From Ureibacillus thermophilus (GTDB lineage Bacteria; Bacillota; Bacilli; Bacillales_A; Planococcaceae): a stretch of DNA of 64,000 nt. The translations under genes were made by a program, and so were the position numbers. Position 1 is the first letter of the stretch; the number at the start of each line of letters is the position of its first letter. Shown here in pieces: positions 25,618 to 33,522 of this stretch. The notes below the pieces were generated by a model. That model had not been told where the DNA came from, made no database searches, and was given only the letters and a program-made list of their open reading frames with translations. The stretch is taken from assembly GCF_042657185.1 (NCBI RefSeq), contig NZ_JBHSNN010000013.1; one strand, written 5' to 3'.

Positions 25618-26976
25618 ATGATTCATTTATATAAAGAGCTGCAACCAAAGGATCATTTTGACATCATACTCCCTCCCTCTCTTTCTTCCAAGGAAAGGCA
25701 GCTGTTGACCCTTTTTTATCAACCATTAACGGGTCCTGAGCCAATTAGTCTATATTTGACCTTGTGGGCAGAAGGGGAAGATCCATACCGGGAAGGGTTG
25801 AATCATTATTATTTGATGAATGTGCTGGATATGCCGATTGGCAAGGTGTTTCAAGCTCGCATTGCTTTGGAAGCGATCGGACTATTAAAAACCTATCGAA
25901 AAGATGATGGGGAAAACCGCTTTTTTATTTATGAGCTTATACGCCCCCTCGATCCGGAATTATTTTTCCGCGACCCGCTATTATCGATGTTCTTGTTTAG
26001 TAGAATTGGTGAACAGGCATATCGTAAACTTCGCAAACGCTTTATCAAACAAATTGATAAAACAGCTTATAAAGATGTGTCAAGAACATTCACAGATGTG
26101 TTTAAGCCAATCGATACGAATGTTCCCCAGGAATTCAGAGAAGCCGAAATGAAATCCCAACAAAGCCATTACCCATTTTATTATGAACAATTTGATTTCG
26201 ATTTATTGCTGGCAGGACTGTCGGAACAATTAATTCCTTCAAGCGTGTTTACTGTAGAAGTGAAAGAATGGATTGCCAAGCTCGCTTTCCTCTATCAGCT
26301 ATCCCCGTTGGATATGCAAAAAATTGTCATTTTAGCCATCGATGATGATATGAATATTTCTTTAGAAGGATTGAAAAAGGCGGCGAGGGATTATTATAAA
26401 TTAGCAGTTTCCAAGGAAGTGCCAAAATTCGAAAAAACTTTTGAAACAAAACCTCCACAAGAACAAAAGCAGCTGTTGACGAAAGAGCAGGAGTTGATTC
26501 AATATCTTGAAACAACCCCTCCAATTCAGGTGCTGAGAGACATTAATGATGGAAAAGAGCCGATGCCGTCTTCCGTTGAAATAGCGGAAGATTTAATCAT
26601 GAAGCATGGGATGCCAGTCGGAGTTGTCAATGTACTGCTGGAATATGTTATGCTTACTACAGACATGAAATTGCCCCGTAAATACGTTGAACGGATTGCG
26701 GACCATTGGATGCGCAAAAATATTCGGACGGCGAAAGAAGCGATGGAGCTGGCTCGCACAGAAAGGGATCAATATTTGAAGTGGAAGCTTGAAAGCGAAG
26801 CGAAAAAGTCTTCATCCAGCTACAAAAAATCCTACAAAAACGTAAGAGAAGAAAAAGTGCCGGAATGGTTCTATAAACAAAAAGAAACCAACAAAGAGGA
26901 AGAACAACAGGCGAATATCGACTTTGAAGAAGAGCGCAAAAGAATATTGCAAAAACTTGGAGTTGTTGACGGGTAG
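25618..26976 (+). CDS. dnaB: Replication initiation and membrane attachment protein DnaB
   Basis: Firmicute primosome protein (not the helicase) that, with DnaD and DnaI, loads DnaC helicase at oriC and stalled forks. It is 452 residues, slightly shorter than in B. subtilis. The N-terminal winged-helix part covers about residues 1-150. DnaD-like helical domains follow, the second with EIAEDLIMKHGMPVGVVNVLLEYVM and IADHWMRKNIRTAKEAMELA, the YxxxIxxxW-type DNA-binding motif region. The end is polar and charged. It starts at ATG 25618 after GGAGGGGAAAAA. dnaI begins about 10 bases after the stop. Confidence 0.95.
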   Translation: MIHLYKELQPKDHFDIILPPSLSSKERQLLTLFYQPLTGPEPISLYLTLWAEGEDPYREGLNHYYLMNVLDMPIGKVFQARIALEAIGLLKTYRKDDGENRFFIYELIRPLDPELFFRDPLLSMFLFSRIGEQAYRKLRKRFIKQIDKTAYKDVSRTFTDVFKPIDTNVPQEFREAEMKSQQSHYPFYYEQFDFDLLLAGLSEQLIPSSVFTVEVKEWIAKLAFLYQLSPLDMQKIVILAIDDDMNISLEGLKKAARDYYKLAVSKEVPKFEKTFETKPPQEQKQLLTKEQELIQYLETTPPIQVLRDINDGKEPMPSSVEIAEDLIMKHGMPVGVVNVLLEYVMLTTDMKLPRKYVERIADHWMRKNIRTAKEAMELARTERDQYLKWKLESEAKKSSSSYKKSYKNVREEKVPEWFYKQKETNKEEEQQANIDFEEERKRILQKLGVVDG

Positions 26977-26986
26977 GTGACCAACC

Positions 26987-27922
26987 ATCGAATCGATCAA
27001 AAAATCTTTAGAAAAGTTCCAAATTCCATCTTTTCAAGAACGTTATAGCGCCCTCCGAAACGAAATTTTAGAGCATCCAGACGTTCAAAAATTTTTGGCG
27101 GAGCATGATGATGTGGTCAATAAAGAAATGGTGGAGCGCAGTTTGGCAAAATTGTATGAATATATCAGCCAATCGAGAGAATGCTGCAATTGCGGTTCTA
27201 CAGAACAATGCACCAATTATTTAAAGGGCTTTATTCCAAAATTATATATTTCCCAAAATACGATTGATGTAGAATATGAACGCTGCCGGCAGAAAATTAT
27301 TGAAGACGAGCGCAGGGAAATCGAATCGATGATTTCAAGCATGCACATGCCGAAAGATGTACTATCGGCCACATTAAAAGATTTATTTATTGATGATAAA
27401 TCCCGGGTTAAAATTGCCCATTTGGCGGCAGATTTTATCGCCCATTACAAAAAGACAGGAGAATTGCCGAAAAAAGGATTTTATTTGCATGGCGAATTCG
27501 GCGTTGGGAAATCCTTTGTATTAGGAGCCATCGCCAACGAACTGGCCAGCTTAAAAGTTCCTTCTGTCCTTGTTTTTGTTCCGGAATTTTTGAGGGAATT
27601 AAAAAATTCCATTCAAGAACAAACCCTTCAAGACAAAATTGATTTTGTGAAGCAAGCGCCTGTGCTAATGCTTGATGATATCGGGGCGGAATCATTGTCA
27701 AGCTGGGCGAGGGACGAAATTTTAGGCCCTATTTTGCATTATCGGATGAGCGAACAGCTCCCGACTTTCATTACTTCTAATTTTGACTATGATGGCCTAG
27801 AACATCATTTAGCGCAAAATTCCCGAGGCGATGTGGAAGTTGTGAAAGCGCGGAGAATCATGGAGCGCATCAAAGCGGTGACGATTCCGATTCAAATGAC
27901 TGGCAAAAACCGAAGAAATTAA
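26987..27922 (+). CDS. dnaI: Primosomal protein DnaI, helicase loader (probable ATC start)
   Basis: AAA+ ATPase that loads the replicative helicase. The P-loop GEFGVGKSF, Walker B VLMLDDIGAES and sensor TFITSNF are clear, and an N-terminal Cys cluster (CCNCGSTEQC) marks the helicase-binding zinc domain. Homology to B. subtilis DnaI continues upstream of the first in-frame NTG (TTG 27095) as far as I-ESIKKSLEK, matching M-EPIGRSL at the start of the B. subtilis protein. The first codon of that match is ATC 26987, six bases after AGGTGA, and it yields 311 residues, the B. subtilis length. No ATG, GTG or TTG exists in frame between the stop at 26978 and 27095. Either ATC initiates or there is a one-base change here. 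Confidence 0.88.
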   Translation: MESIKKSLEKFQIPSFQERYSALRNEILEHPDVQKFLAEHDDVVNKEMVERSLAKLYEYISQSRECCNCGSTEQCTNYLKGFIPKLYISQNTIDVEYERCRQKIIEDERREIESMISSMHMPKDVLSATLKDLFIDDKSRVKIAHLAADFIAHYKKTGELPKKGFYLHGEFGVGKSFVLGAIANELASLKVPSVLVFVPEFLRELKNSIQEQTLQDKIDFVKQAPVLMLDDIGAESLSSWARDEILGPILHYRMSEQLPTFITSNFDYDGLEHHLAQNSRGDVEVVKARRIMERIKAVTIPIQMTGKNRRN

Positions 27923-27929
27923 TCGACAG

Positions 27930-27958
27930 TTGCATTTCTCCAAATCTCATCGTATACT
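27930..27958 (+). promoter_or_regulatory. Promoter of thrS
   Basis: TTGCAT (27930-27935) and TATACT (27953-27958) with exactly 17 bases between them form a good vegetative promoter placed directly before the T-box leader. Confidence 0.72.
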
Positions 27959-27964
27959 TTTCTT

Positions 27965-28217
27965 TGTGATAAATATTTAATTAGCAGTGAAGAGGACATG
28001 AAGTTTGTGAAACGGCTGATAGAGAGGGAAACCTAGGCTGGAAGTTTCCTAGTACGACGCAAATCTTTACTACCTCGGAGCTTTAGCGGGGAAAATCCGC
28101 TGACGGATGTCGGTACGTTACACCGACCTAGAGCTTCGTCTGAAATTTTCATTTCGGAAGGAAGAAGGGTGGAACCACGAGCGATCGCGTCGTCCCTTTA
28201 TTGGGATGGCGTTTTTT
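27965..28217 (+). promoter_or_regulatory. T-box leader of thrS
   Basis: tRNA-sensing riboswitch. The T-box sequence AGGGTGGAACCACGAGC is at 28166-28182. It is followed by the terminator stem CGTCGTCCC/GGGATGGCG and a T run ending at 28217. Upstream stem I contains the conserved AGAGAG (28020-28026 region) and a plausible threonine specifier ACC at about 28070. Uncharged tRNA-Thr would favour the antiterminator. The specifier position is inferred, not folded. Confidence 0.9.
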
Positions 28218-28274
28218 ATTTGTATTGTTCCAACAGATTTTGAGCGAAATATACTACAGAAAAGGAGAATGAAT

Positions 28275-30206
28275 ATGGCTGAAGTGATTCAATTAACTTT
28301 CCCAGATGGCGCTGTAAAGGAGTATCCTAAAGGCACAACAACAGAAGATGTCGCAGCATCCATCAGCCCGGGATTGCGCAAAAAAGCGTTGGCAGGAAAA
28401 ATCAATGGCAAATTGTTGGACTTAAAAACACCAATTGAAGAAGATGGTAACATTGAAATTGTGACACCGGATCACGAAGATGCCCTTGATATTTTGCGCC
28501 ATTCAACAGCTCACTTAACAGCTCAAGCTGTAAAACGTTTATTCCCTGGGGCCAAACTTGGAATCGGGCCGGTGATTGAAGGCGGGTTCTACTACGATAT
28601 TGATTCGCCAACACCAATTACAGCTGAAGACCTTCCAAAAATCGAAAAGGAAATGAAAAAAATCATTTCCGAAAATCTTGAAATCATTCGTAAAAATGTC
28701 ACTCGCGAAGAAGCTCGCCGCATTTACGAAGAAATTGGCGATGAATATAAATTGGAACTTCTTGATGCCATTCCTGAAGGGGAACAAGTGTCCATTTATT
28801 ACCAAGGTGAATTTTTTGACCTTTGCCGTGGTGTACACGTTCCTTCCACTGGTAAATTAAAAGAATTTAAATTGCTTTCATTAGCAGGAGCTTACTGGCG
28901 CGGAGATTCAAACAATAAAATGCTTCAACGCATTTACGGTACAGCTTTCTTCACAAAAGAAGATTTGCAAAACCATTTAAAAATGCTTGAGGAAGCAAGA
29001 GAACGCGACCATCGCAAACTTGGAAAAGAGTTGGAATTATTCACTTTATCTCCAACAGTGGGACAAGGATTGCCGCTTTGGCTTCCAAACGGCGCCACTA
29101 TCCGCCGCATCATCGAGCGTTATATTGTAGATAAAGAAATCAGCTTAGGATATAAACACGTTTACACACCAGTGCTAGGTTCAAAACGTTTATATGAAAC
29201 TTCCGGCCACTGGGAGCACTATTCTGAAGATATGTTCCCGCCAATGGAAATGGATAATGAAACATTGGTGCTTCGTCCGATGAACTGTCCGCATCATATG
29301 ATGATTTATAAAAGTGGCATGCACTCATACCGCGAGTTGCCAATTCGGATTGCGGAACTTGGCATGATGCACCGCTATGAAGCATCAGGCGGTTTATCCG
29401 GCTTGCAACGTGTACGCGGCATGACATTGAACGATGCCCATATTTTCGTTCGTCCAGATCAAATTAAAGATGAGTTTAAACGGGTATTAAACTTGATTCT
29501 TGAAGTGTATAAAGATTTCAATATTACGGATTATCGCTTCCGTTTATCTTACCGGGACCCTGAAGACACAGAAAAATATTATGATGACGATGAAATGTGG
29601 GAACGTGCACAAAGCATGCTAAAAGAAGCAATGGATGAGCTAGGCCTAGAATATTTCGAAGCAGAAGGCGAAGCGGCTTTCTATGGTCCAAAACTTGACG
29701 TGCAAGTAAAAACAGCCATTGGCAAAGAAGAAACGCTATCAACCGTACAACTTGACTTCTTGCTTCCAGAACGCTTTGATTTAACGTACATCGGCGAAGA
29801 TGGAGAAAAACACCGCCCTGTTGTAATCCACCGCGGCGTTGTATCCACAATGGAACGCTTTGTGGCTTTCTTGATTGAAGAATATAAAGGGGCATTCCCA
29901 ACATGGCTTGCGCCTGTTCAAGCAGTCGTAATTCCTGTATCCAACGAAGTGCATTTCGATTATGCAAAACAAGTGGAAGAAGACCTTCGCAAAGCTGGAA
30001 TCCGCGTAGAACTCGATGTACGTGAAGAAAAACTTGGATATAAAATCCGCGAAGCCCAAATGAAGAAAATCCCTTACATGCTTGTATTGGGCGACAAAGA
30101 AATGGAAGCGAATGCGGTCAATGTCCGCCGCTACGGTTCCAAAGATTCCGAAACAGTGCCATTCGAGCAATTCCTTGAAGACATTAGAAAAGATGCGAGA
30201 GTGTAA
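28275..30206 (+). CDS. thrS: Threonyl-tRNA synthetase
   Basis: Charges tRNA-Thr, class II enzyme, 643 residues from ATG 28275 (same length as B. subtilis ThrS). The frame is open further upstream through the T-box, but the AAAGGAG at 28261-28267 fixes the start. An N-terminal TGS domain (about 1-62) is followed by the editing domain with HSTAHLTAQAVKRLFP (about 74-90), then the catalytic core with RPMNCPHHMMIYK (zinc-ligand Cys) and RYEASGGLSGLQRVRGMT. The C-terminal anticodon domain starts around 540. Transcription depends on the T-box leader. A family B repeat begins 14 bases after the stop. Confidence 0.98.
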   Translation: MAEVIQLTFPDGAVKEYPKGTTTEDVAASISPGLRKKALAGKINGKLLDLKTPIEEDGNIEIVTPDHEDALDILRHSTAHLTAQAVKRLFPGAKLGIGPVIEGGFYYDIDSPTPITAEDLPKIEKEMKKIISENLEIIRKNVTREEARRIYEEIGDEYKLELLDAIPEGEQVSIYYQGEFFDLCRGVHVPSTGKLKEFKLLSLAGAYWRGDSNNKMLQRIYGTAFFTKEDLQNHLKMLEEARERDHRKLGKELELFTLSPTVGQGLPLWLPNGATIRRIIERYIVDKEISLGYKHVYTPVLGSKRLYETSGHWEHYSEDMFPPMEMDNETLVLRPMNCPHHMMIYKSGMHSYRELPIRIAELGMMHRYEASGGLSGLQRVRGMTLNDAHIFVRPDQIKDEFKRVLNLILEVYKDFNITDYRFRLSYRDPEDTEKYYDDDEMWERAQSMLKEAMDELGLEYFEAEGEAAFYGPKLDVQVKTAIGKEETLSTVQLDFLLPERFDLTYIGEDGEKHRPVVIHRGVVSTMERFVAFLIEEYKGAFPTWLAPVQAVVIPVSNEVHFDYAKQVEEDLRKAGIRVELDVREEKLGYKIREAQMKKIPYMLVLGDKEMEANAVNVRRYGSKDSETVPFEQFLEDIRKDARV

Positions 30207-30220
30207 TTTAAATTGAAGAG

Positions 30221-30402
30221 AAGGGGTCGTCAGAAAAGTCATTTCAAGACGCTTCCTTTGCGGCTGTTGCTAGAGTTTTTGCCGCAGATCAATTGCGACG
30301 AGGAGGCGCGTTTTGTGACCACCGAAGGGAAAGTTTTTAAGAGAATATTGCTATAAGAAGTAAGGCTGTTTCCGAAAGTGTTCGACTTTCTGGACAGCCC
30401 CT
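30221..30402 (+). repeat. Family B repeat, copy B2 (about 182 bp)
   Basis: It aligns end to end with copy B1: AAGGGGTCGTCAGAAAA at the left, CCGCAGATCAATTGCGAC and GGAGGCGCGTTTTGT in the middle, and GGCTGTTTCCGAAAGTGTTC/TTTCTGGACAGCCCC hairpin at the right. The left end has extra bases (TCATTTCAAGACGCTT) where B1 has GCCCC. It lies directly after thrS in sense orientation, and its right hairpin probably terminates thrS. Confidence 0.85.
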
Positions 30403-30459
30403 TCTGAAATTTTATTGGATGTTTTTCAAATAAAAAAATGATGTCTGTAAATAAAAAAC

Positions 30460-30488
30460 TTGACATCTTCCTAAATGGATGTTACGAT
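30460..30488 (+). promoter_or_regulatory. Promoter of the infC-rpmI-rplT operon
   Basis: A consensus TTGACA (30460-30465), 17 bases, then TACGAT (30483-30488), directly before the ribosomal leader. Confidence 0.8.
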
Positions 30489-30494
30489 AAGCAA

Positions 30495-30653
30495 GGTTAG
30501 GAATACTGAATGTGGTTGAAAGCAGAGGCTGCCCGCTTCTCACCTGATCGACGCATCAAGCAGTTGACAGGTTTAATAAACATGAAAAGTGAATACGCTC
30601 TTTTTGCGTATTTTATGGCGGGCGGACATCTTCTGAAATGTCCGTCTTTTTTT
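30495..30653 (+). promoter_or_regulatory. L20-type leader with terminator upstream of infC
   Basis: A roughly 250-base leader separates the promoter from infC. It holds a hairpin AATACGC/GCGTATT (about 30593-30612). A terminator follows, GCGGACAT (30622-30629) pairing with ATGTCCGT (30638-30645), then seven T residues. In B. subtilis the homologous leader is bound by L20, which promotes premature termination; position and architecture agree, L20 control here is inferred. Confidence 0.75.
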
Positions 30654-30743
30654 ATGGACATAACAGAACAACAGCAAAATTCAACCTGGGATTTACATCC
30701 GTGCATCCGTGTATTCGTGACATAACCTTGGAGGTGGATTTTT

Positions 30744-31259
30744 ATTAGCAAAGACATGTACGTTAACGAAGGGATACGTGCACGTGAACTTCGTGTAATT
30801 GATCAAAACGGTGAACAAATTGGAATCGTATCCCGTAATGAAGCGTTGGAAATGGCTGCTCGAGTAAACTTGGATCTTGTCCTTGTTGCACCGCAAGCTA
30901 AACCACCTGTTGCTCGAATTATGGACTACGGAAAGTATAAATTTGAGCAGCAAAAGAAAGAACGCGAAATTCGCAAAAATCAAAAAGTCATTCATATGAA
31001 AGAGGTTCGTTTGAGCCCAACAATTGACGAACATGATTTCCAAACGAAACTTCGGAACGCAATTAAGTTCCTTCAAAAGGGCGATAAAGTAAAATGTACG
31101 TTGCGTTTCAAAGGACGTGCGATTACGCATACAGATATTGGACAACGAGTACTTGATCGTTTTGCAGAAGAATGTGCTGAATATGCAACGGTAGAGCAAA
31201 AGCCGAAATTAGAAGGCCGCAGCATGTTTTTAGTGCTGGCGCCGAAAAATGAAAAATAA
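30744..31259 (+). CDS. infC: Translation initiation factor IF-3 (ATT start)
   Basis: Binds the 30S subunit, prevents premature 50S joining and rejects non-canonical start codons. The protein starts (M)SKDMYVNEGIRARELRVID. The first codon is ATT at 30744, seven bases after GGAGGTGG, the rare start known for infC in Bacillus and enterobacteria; the in-frame ATG at 30756 has no separate ribosome-binding site. It is 171 residues with an N domain, lysine-rich linker (KFEQQKKEREIRKNQK) and C domain (RLSPTIDEHDFQTKLRNA). The unusual start allows autoregulation by IF-3 itself. Confidence 0.96.
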   Translation: MSKDMYVNEGIRARELRVIDQNGEQIGIVSRNEALEMAARVNLDLVLVAPQAKPPVARIMDYGKYKFEQQKKEREIRKNQKVIHMKEVRLSPTIDEHDFQTKLRNAIKFLQKGDKVKCTLRFKGRAITHTDIGQRVLDRFAEECAEYATVEQKPKLEGRSMFLVLAPKNEK

Positions 31260-31291
31260 TGAAAACGAAATAAGGTTTAGGAGGAAATACT

Positions 31292-31492
31292 ATGCCAAAA
31301 ATGAAAACTCACCGTGGCGCTGCTAAGCGTTTCAAAAGAACAGGTACAGGTAAATTCAAATTTGACCGTGCTTACGGTAGCCACTTAGCTGCAAACAAAA
31401 CAACAAAACAAAAACGCCAACTTCGCAAAGCGAAAGTAATGACTTCAGGCGACTACAAACGCATTAAAACTTTACTTGCATACAAAAAATAA
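31292..31492 (+). CDS. rpmI: 50S ribosomal protein L35
   Basis: A 66-residue basic ribosomal protein, PKMKTHRGAAKRFKRTGTGK at the N-terminus and KRIKTLLAYKK at the C-terminus, full family length. It starts at ATG 31292 behind AGGAGG and is 32 bases downstream of infC, in the canonical infC-rpmI-rplT order. Confidence 0.98.
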   Translation: MPKMKTHRGAAKRFKRTGTGKFKFDRAYGSHLAANKTTKQKRQLRKAKVMTSGDYKRIKTLLAYKK

Positions 31493-31549
31493 TGAAACCA
31501 ATTTGAACGGATTATAAAATTTTCGAATGAATAGCAGGAGGTAATTTCT

Positions 31550-31909
31550 ATGCCACGCGTAAAAGGTGGAACAGTAACGCGCAGACGTCGTAAAAAAGTA
31601 TTAAAATTAGCAAAAGGTTATTTCGGTTCAAAACATACTTTATATAGAACAGCAAACCAAGCGGTAATGAAATCCGGTTTATATGCATACCGTGACCGCC
31701 GTCAGAAAAAACGTGATTTCCGTAAATTATGGATTACACGTATCAACGCGGCAGCTCGTCAAAACGGCCTTTCTTACAGCCGCTTAATGCACGGTTTAAA
31801 ACAAGCTGGTATCGAAGTAAACCGCAAAATGTTAGCTGATTTAGCGGTGAACGATGCACAAGCATTCGCTCAACTTGCTGAAGAAGCTAAAAAAGCAATC
31901 GCAAAATAA
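31550..31909 (+). CDS. rplT: 50S ribosomal protein L20
   Basis: A 119-residue 23S rRNA-binding protein needed early in 50S assembly. It starts MPRVKGGTVTRRRRKKVLK, and the C-terminal RNA-binding part has LMHGLKQAGIEVNRKMLADLA. It starts at ATG 31550 behind AGGAGG. In B. subtilis it represses its own operon through the leader. A family A repeat follows 14 bases after the stop and carries the only terminator seen. Confidence 0.98.
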   Translation: MPRVKGGTVTRRRRKKVLKLAKGYFGSKHTLYRTANQAVMKSGLYAYRDRRQKKRDFRKLWITRINAAARQNGLSYSRLMHGLKQAGIEVNRKMLADLAVNDAQAFAQLAEEAKKAIAK

Positions 31910-31923
31910 TCTTAAACAACTAA

Positions 31924-32195
31924 AGGCTGGGACATAAACAAAAAATTAAAGGGGCAGTTGAAAGAGTTTTGATAAAAAATTGATATAACTAAAATTGATT
32001 GGAGTGACGGGGCGACTCCTGCGGGAACAGCCCGTGTCTCGAGACACCGCAGGAGCGAAGTAATGAGCTCCGAGGAGGCTCGAGCCGGGCCCGCGGAAAG
32101 CGTCCCCGGAACGGAAATCAATTTTAATAACATATCAAAAAAACATCATTTTCTCCTTGGAGAAAATGATGTTTTTTTAGATTTGTCCCAGCCTC
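31924..32195 (+). repeat. Family A repeat, copy A3 (short core, 272 bp)
   Basis: The left end is AAGGCTGGGACATAAAC and the right end TTTGTCCCAGCCTC, 11 or 12 bp inverted repeats. The core is the short variant: CTCCTGCGGGAACAGCCCGT with CTCGAGACACCGCAGGAG, a strong GC-rich hairpin, then the common GGAACGGAAATCAATTTT. The right hairpin reads AACATCATTTTCTCC/GGAGAAAATGATGTT plus T run. It is almost identical to copy A5. Confidence 0.88.
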
Positions 32196-32216
32196 TTTTT
32201 ATTAAGGAGAAAAGAA

Positions 32217-32480
32217 ATGAATGAAATACTTGTTGGATATGTATTCATCGCATCTGCGGTTTGCTTTGCCTTGATGGGGATTGATAAATCGAGGGCGAAA
32301 AAGAAAAAGTGGCGGATTTCAGAAAAAACATTATTTACATTCGCCATCATTGGCGGCGCTTGTGGAGGTGTCGTTGCAATGATTTTATTCCGGCACAAAA
32401 CAAGGCATGCTCCATTCATTTTCGGATTTCCAATGCTTGCAATGATTCAGATTTTCTTTTTGATCTATTTGAATAAATGA
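32217..32480 (+). CDS. ysdA: DUF1294 membrane protein, YsdA-like
   Basis: An 87-residue membrane protein with three hydrophobic segments. DUF1294 features are visible: MGIDKSRAKKKKWRISEKTL near residues 20-39, GGACGGVVAMILFRHKTRH near 46-64 and a final hydrophobic helix. The function is unknown. It starts at ATG 32217 behind AAGGAG. B. subtilis has ysdA in the same place after rplT. Confidence 0.85.
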   Translation: MNEILVGYVFIASAVCFALMGIDKSRAKKKKWRISEKTLFTFAIIGGACGGVVAMILFRHKTRHAPFIFGFPMLAMIQIFFLIYLNK

Positions 32481-32500
32481 ATAATGTTTTCCAAAAATTA

Positions 32501-32527
32501 AAAGCGGCTTTAGAAAAAGGCCGCTTT
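32501..32527 (-). terminator. Terminator between convergent ysdA and ysdB
   Basis: AAAGCGGC (32501-32508) pairs with GCCGCTTT (32520-32527). On the minus strand it is followed by TTTTAATTTTT, so it serves ysdB best. Confidence 0.65.
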
Positions 32528-32534
32528 CCATTCA

Positions 32535-32933
32535 TTAAACTTCTGATTCCCCCTCTTCCTTCATCAATTTTTCAATAGGGTTTTTCCAATTGATTTTTGC
32601 TTTCGGATAATTCATTAAGATTTCCTTTTCCAAAAATTTAAAATCAGCCTTTGTAAAGCCGTGCAATGTTGCGGGATCATGCACCCAGACGAAAATGGAT
32701 ACCACTTCAAAGGCGTCATCGGTTGTGCCTAAATATTTTTCTCCCTCAAATAATGCTCCTTTGTAAGAAATAAAAAAGTTTTTTCGCACATTTTTTACAT
32801 CATCATAAAAATAATACTGCCCCTTTTCAAAGGCTTCATCCAGCTTTCTTTTTGGGTCTGTTAAGTAACGGAAGACTTTATAAAATATATAAATGATGAC
32901 GATAAAGAGAATCAGACGCAAAAGAAGAGCCAT
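32535..32933 (-). CDS. ysdB: YsdB-like sigma-W regulon protein
   Basis: A 132-residue protein with an N-terminal hydrophobic segment (about 3-22), then TDPKRKLDEAFEKGQYYFYDD and FLEGEKYLGTTDDAFEV-like sequence (residues about 60-78) that matches B. subtilis YsdB closely. The function is unknown; in B. subtilis it belongs to the sigma-W envelope-stress regulon. A consensus sigma-W promoter lies upstream on the same strand. It starts at ATG 32933 after GGGGGAAG. Unlike in B. subtilis, it is inverted relative to ysdA and ysdC. Confidence 0.88.
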   Translation of the reverse strand: MALLLRLILFIVIIYIFYKVFRYLTDPKRKLDEAFEKGQYYFYDDVKNVRKNFFISYKGALFEGEKYLGTTDDAFEVVSIFVWVHDPATLHGFTKADFKFLEKEILMNYPKAKINWKNPIEKLMKEEGESEV

Positions 32934-32970
32934 AAAAACTTCCCCCTTGTATAATAGGTATCATATCCTA

Positions 32971-32997
32971 TACGATTAAGATAGAAAATTAGTTTCA
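32971..32997 (-). promoter_or_regulatory. Sigma-W promoter of ysdB
   Basis: On the minus strand TGAAAC (32992-32997) and CGTA (32971-32974) are 17 bases apart, matching the sigma-W consensus TGAAAC-N16/17-CGTA. It lies 38 bases before the ysdB start. Confidence 0.75.
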
Positions 32998-33026
32998 TTT
33001 TTTTAAGAAAATGAGGGGTACAATTC

Positions 33027-33509
33027 ATGGAATTTCAAGAACTATTTCAAATGCAAGCACAACTAGACTCTTTTATTCAACAAAATCAGCACATCAACAG
33101 AGATGTATTTTTAGAAAAAGGATTGGCATTAACGATTGAACTGGCCGAGTTAGCCAACGAAACTCGCTGTTTTAAATATTGGAGTACAAAAGGTCCTTCC
33201 AAACGGGAAGTGTTGTTGGAAGAATTTGTGGATTCAATCCACTTTCTACTTTCATTAGGAAACGAAAAGGGCTATAGTTTAAATGAGTGGCCTGAAATAA
33301 AGCGAGAAGAAAACTTGACGACTTGGTTTTTAAAAACGCAAGAGGCCATTTTGTCTTTTATTCATCATCCGACTGAGGAGCATTATCTAAAAATATGGGA
33401 ATATTATGGTGTGCTCGCCTACAACTTAGGTTTTACATTGGAAGATATAATAGAGGCATATATTGCAAAAAATGAAAAAAACTACGAGCGGCAGCGCAAT
33501 GGATATTAA
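33027..33509 (+). CDS. Dimeric all-alpha dUTPase-like (dUTPase_2) protein
   Basis: A 160-residue all-helical NTP pyrophosphohydrolase of the dimeric dUTPase/MazG superfamily. The metal-binding motifs are visible: ELAELANE (about residues 35-42) and EEFVDSIHF (about 68-76). Members hydrolyse dUTP to dUMP and keep uracil out of DNA; the exact substrate is inferred. It starts at ATG 33027 after GAGGGG. The ysdC-like peptidase follows 13 bases later and is probably co-transcribed. B. subtilis lacks this gene between ysdB and ysdC. Confidence 0.85.
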   Translation: MEFQELFQMQAQLDSFIQQNQHINRDVFLEKGLALTIELAELANETRCFKYWSTKGPSKREVLLEEFVDSIHFLLSLGNEKGYSLNEWPEIKREENLTTWFLKTQEAILSFIHHPTEEHYLKIWEYYGVLAYNLGFTLEDIIEAYIAKNEKNYERQRNGY

Positions 33510-33522
33510 GGAGGAAAACAGG

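Noticed and set aside
28107..28274. N-terminal extension of ThrS through the T-box leader
   Set aside because: The stretch is the structured leader with terminator; AAAGGAG before ATG 28275 and homologue length fix the start.
31912..32133. Minus-strand frames of about 60-77 residues inside every family A repeat (for example MLLKLISVPGTLSAGPARAS)
   Set aside because: They recur only because the repeat recurs, change reading and length between copies, and lack ribosome-binding sites; treated as non-coding.
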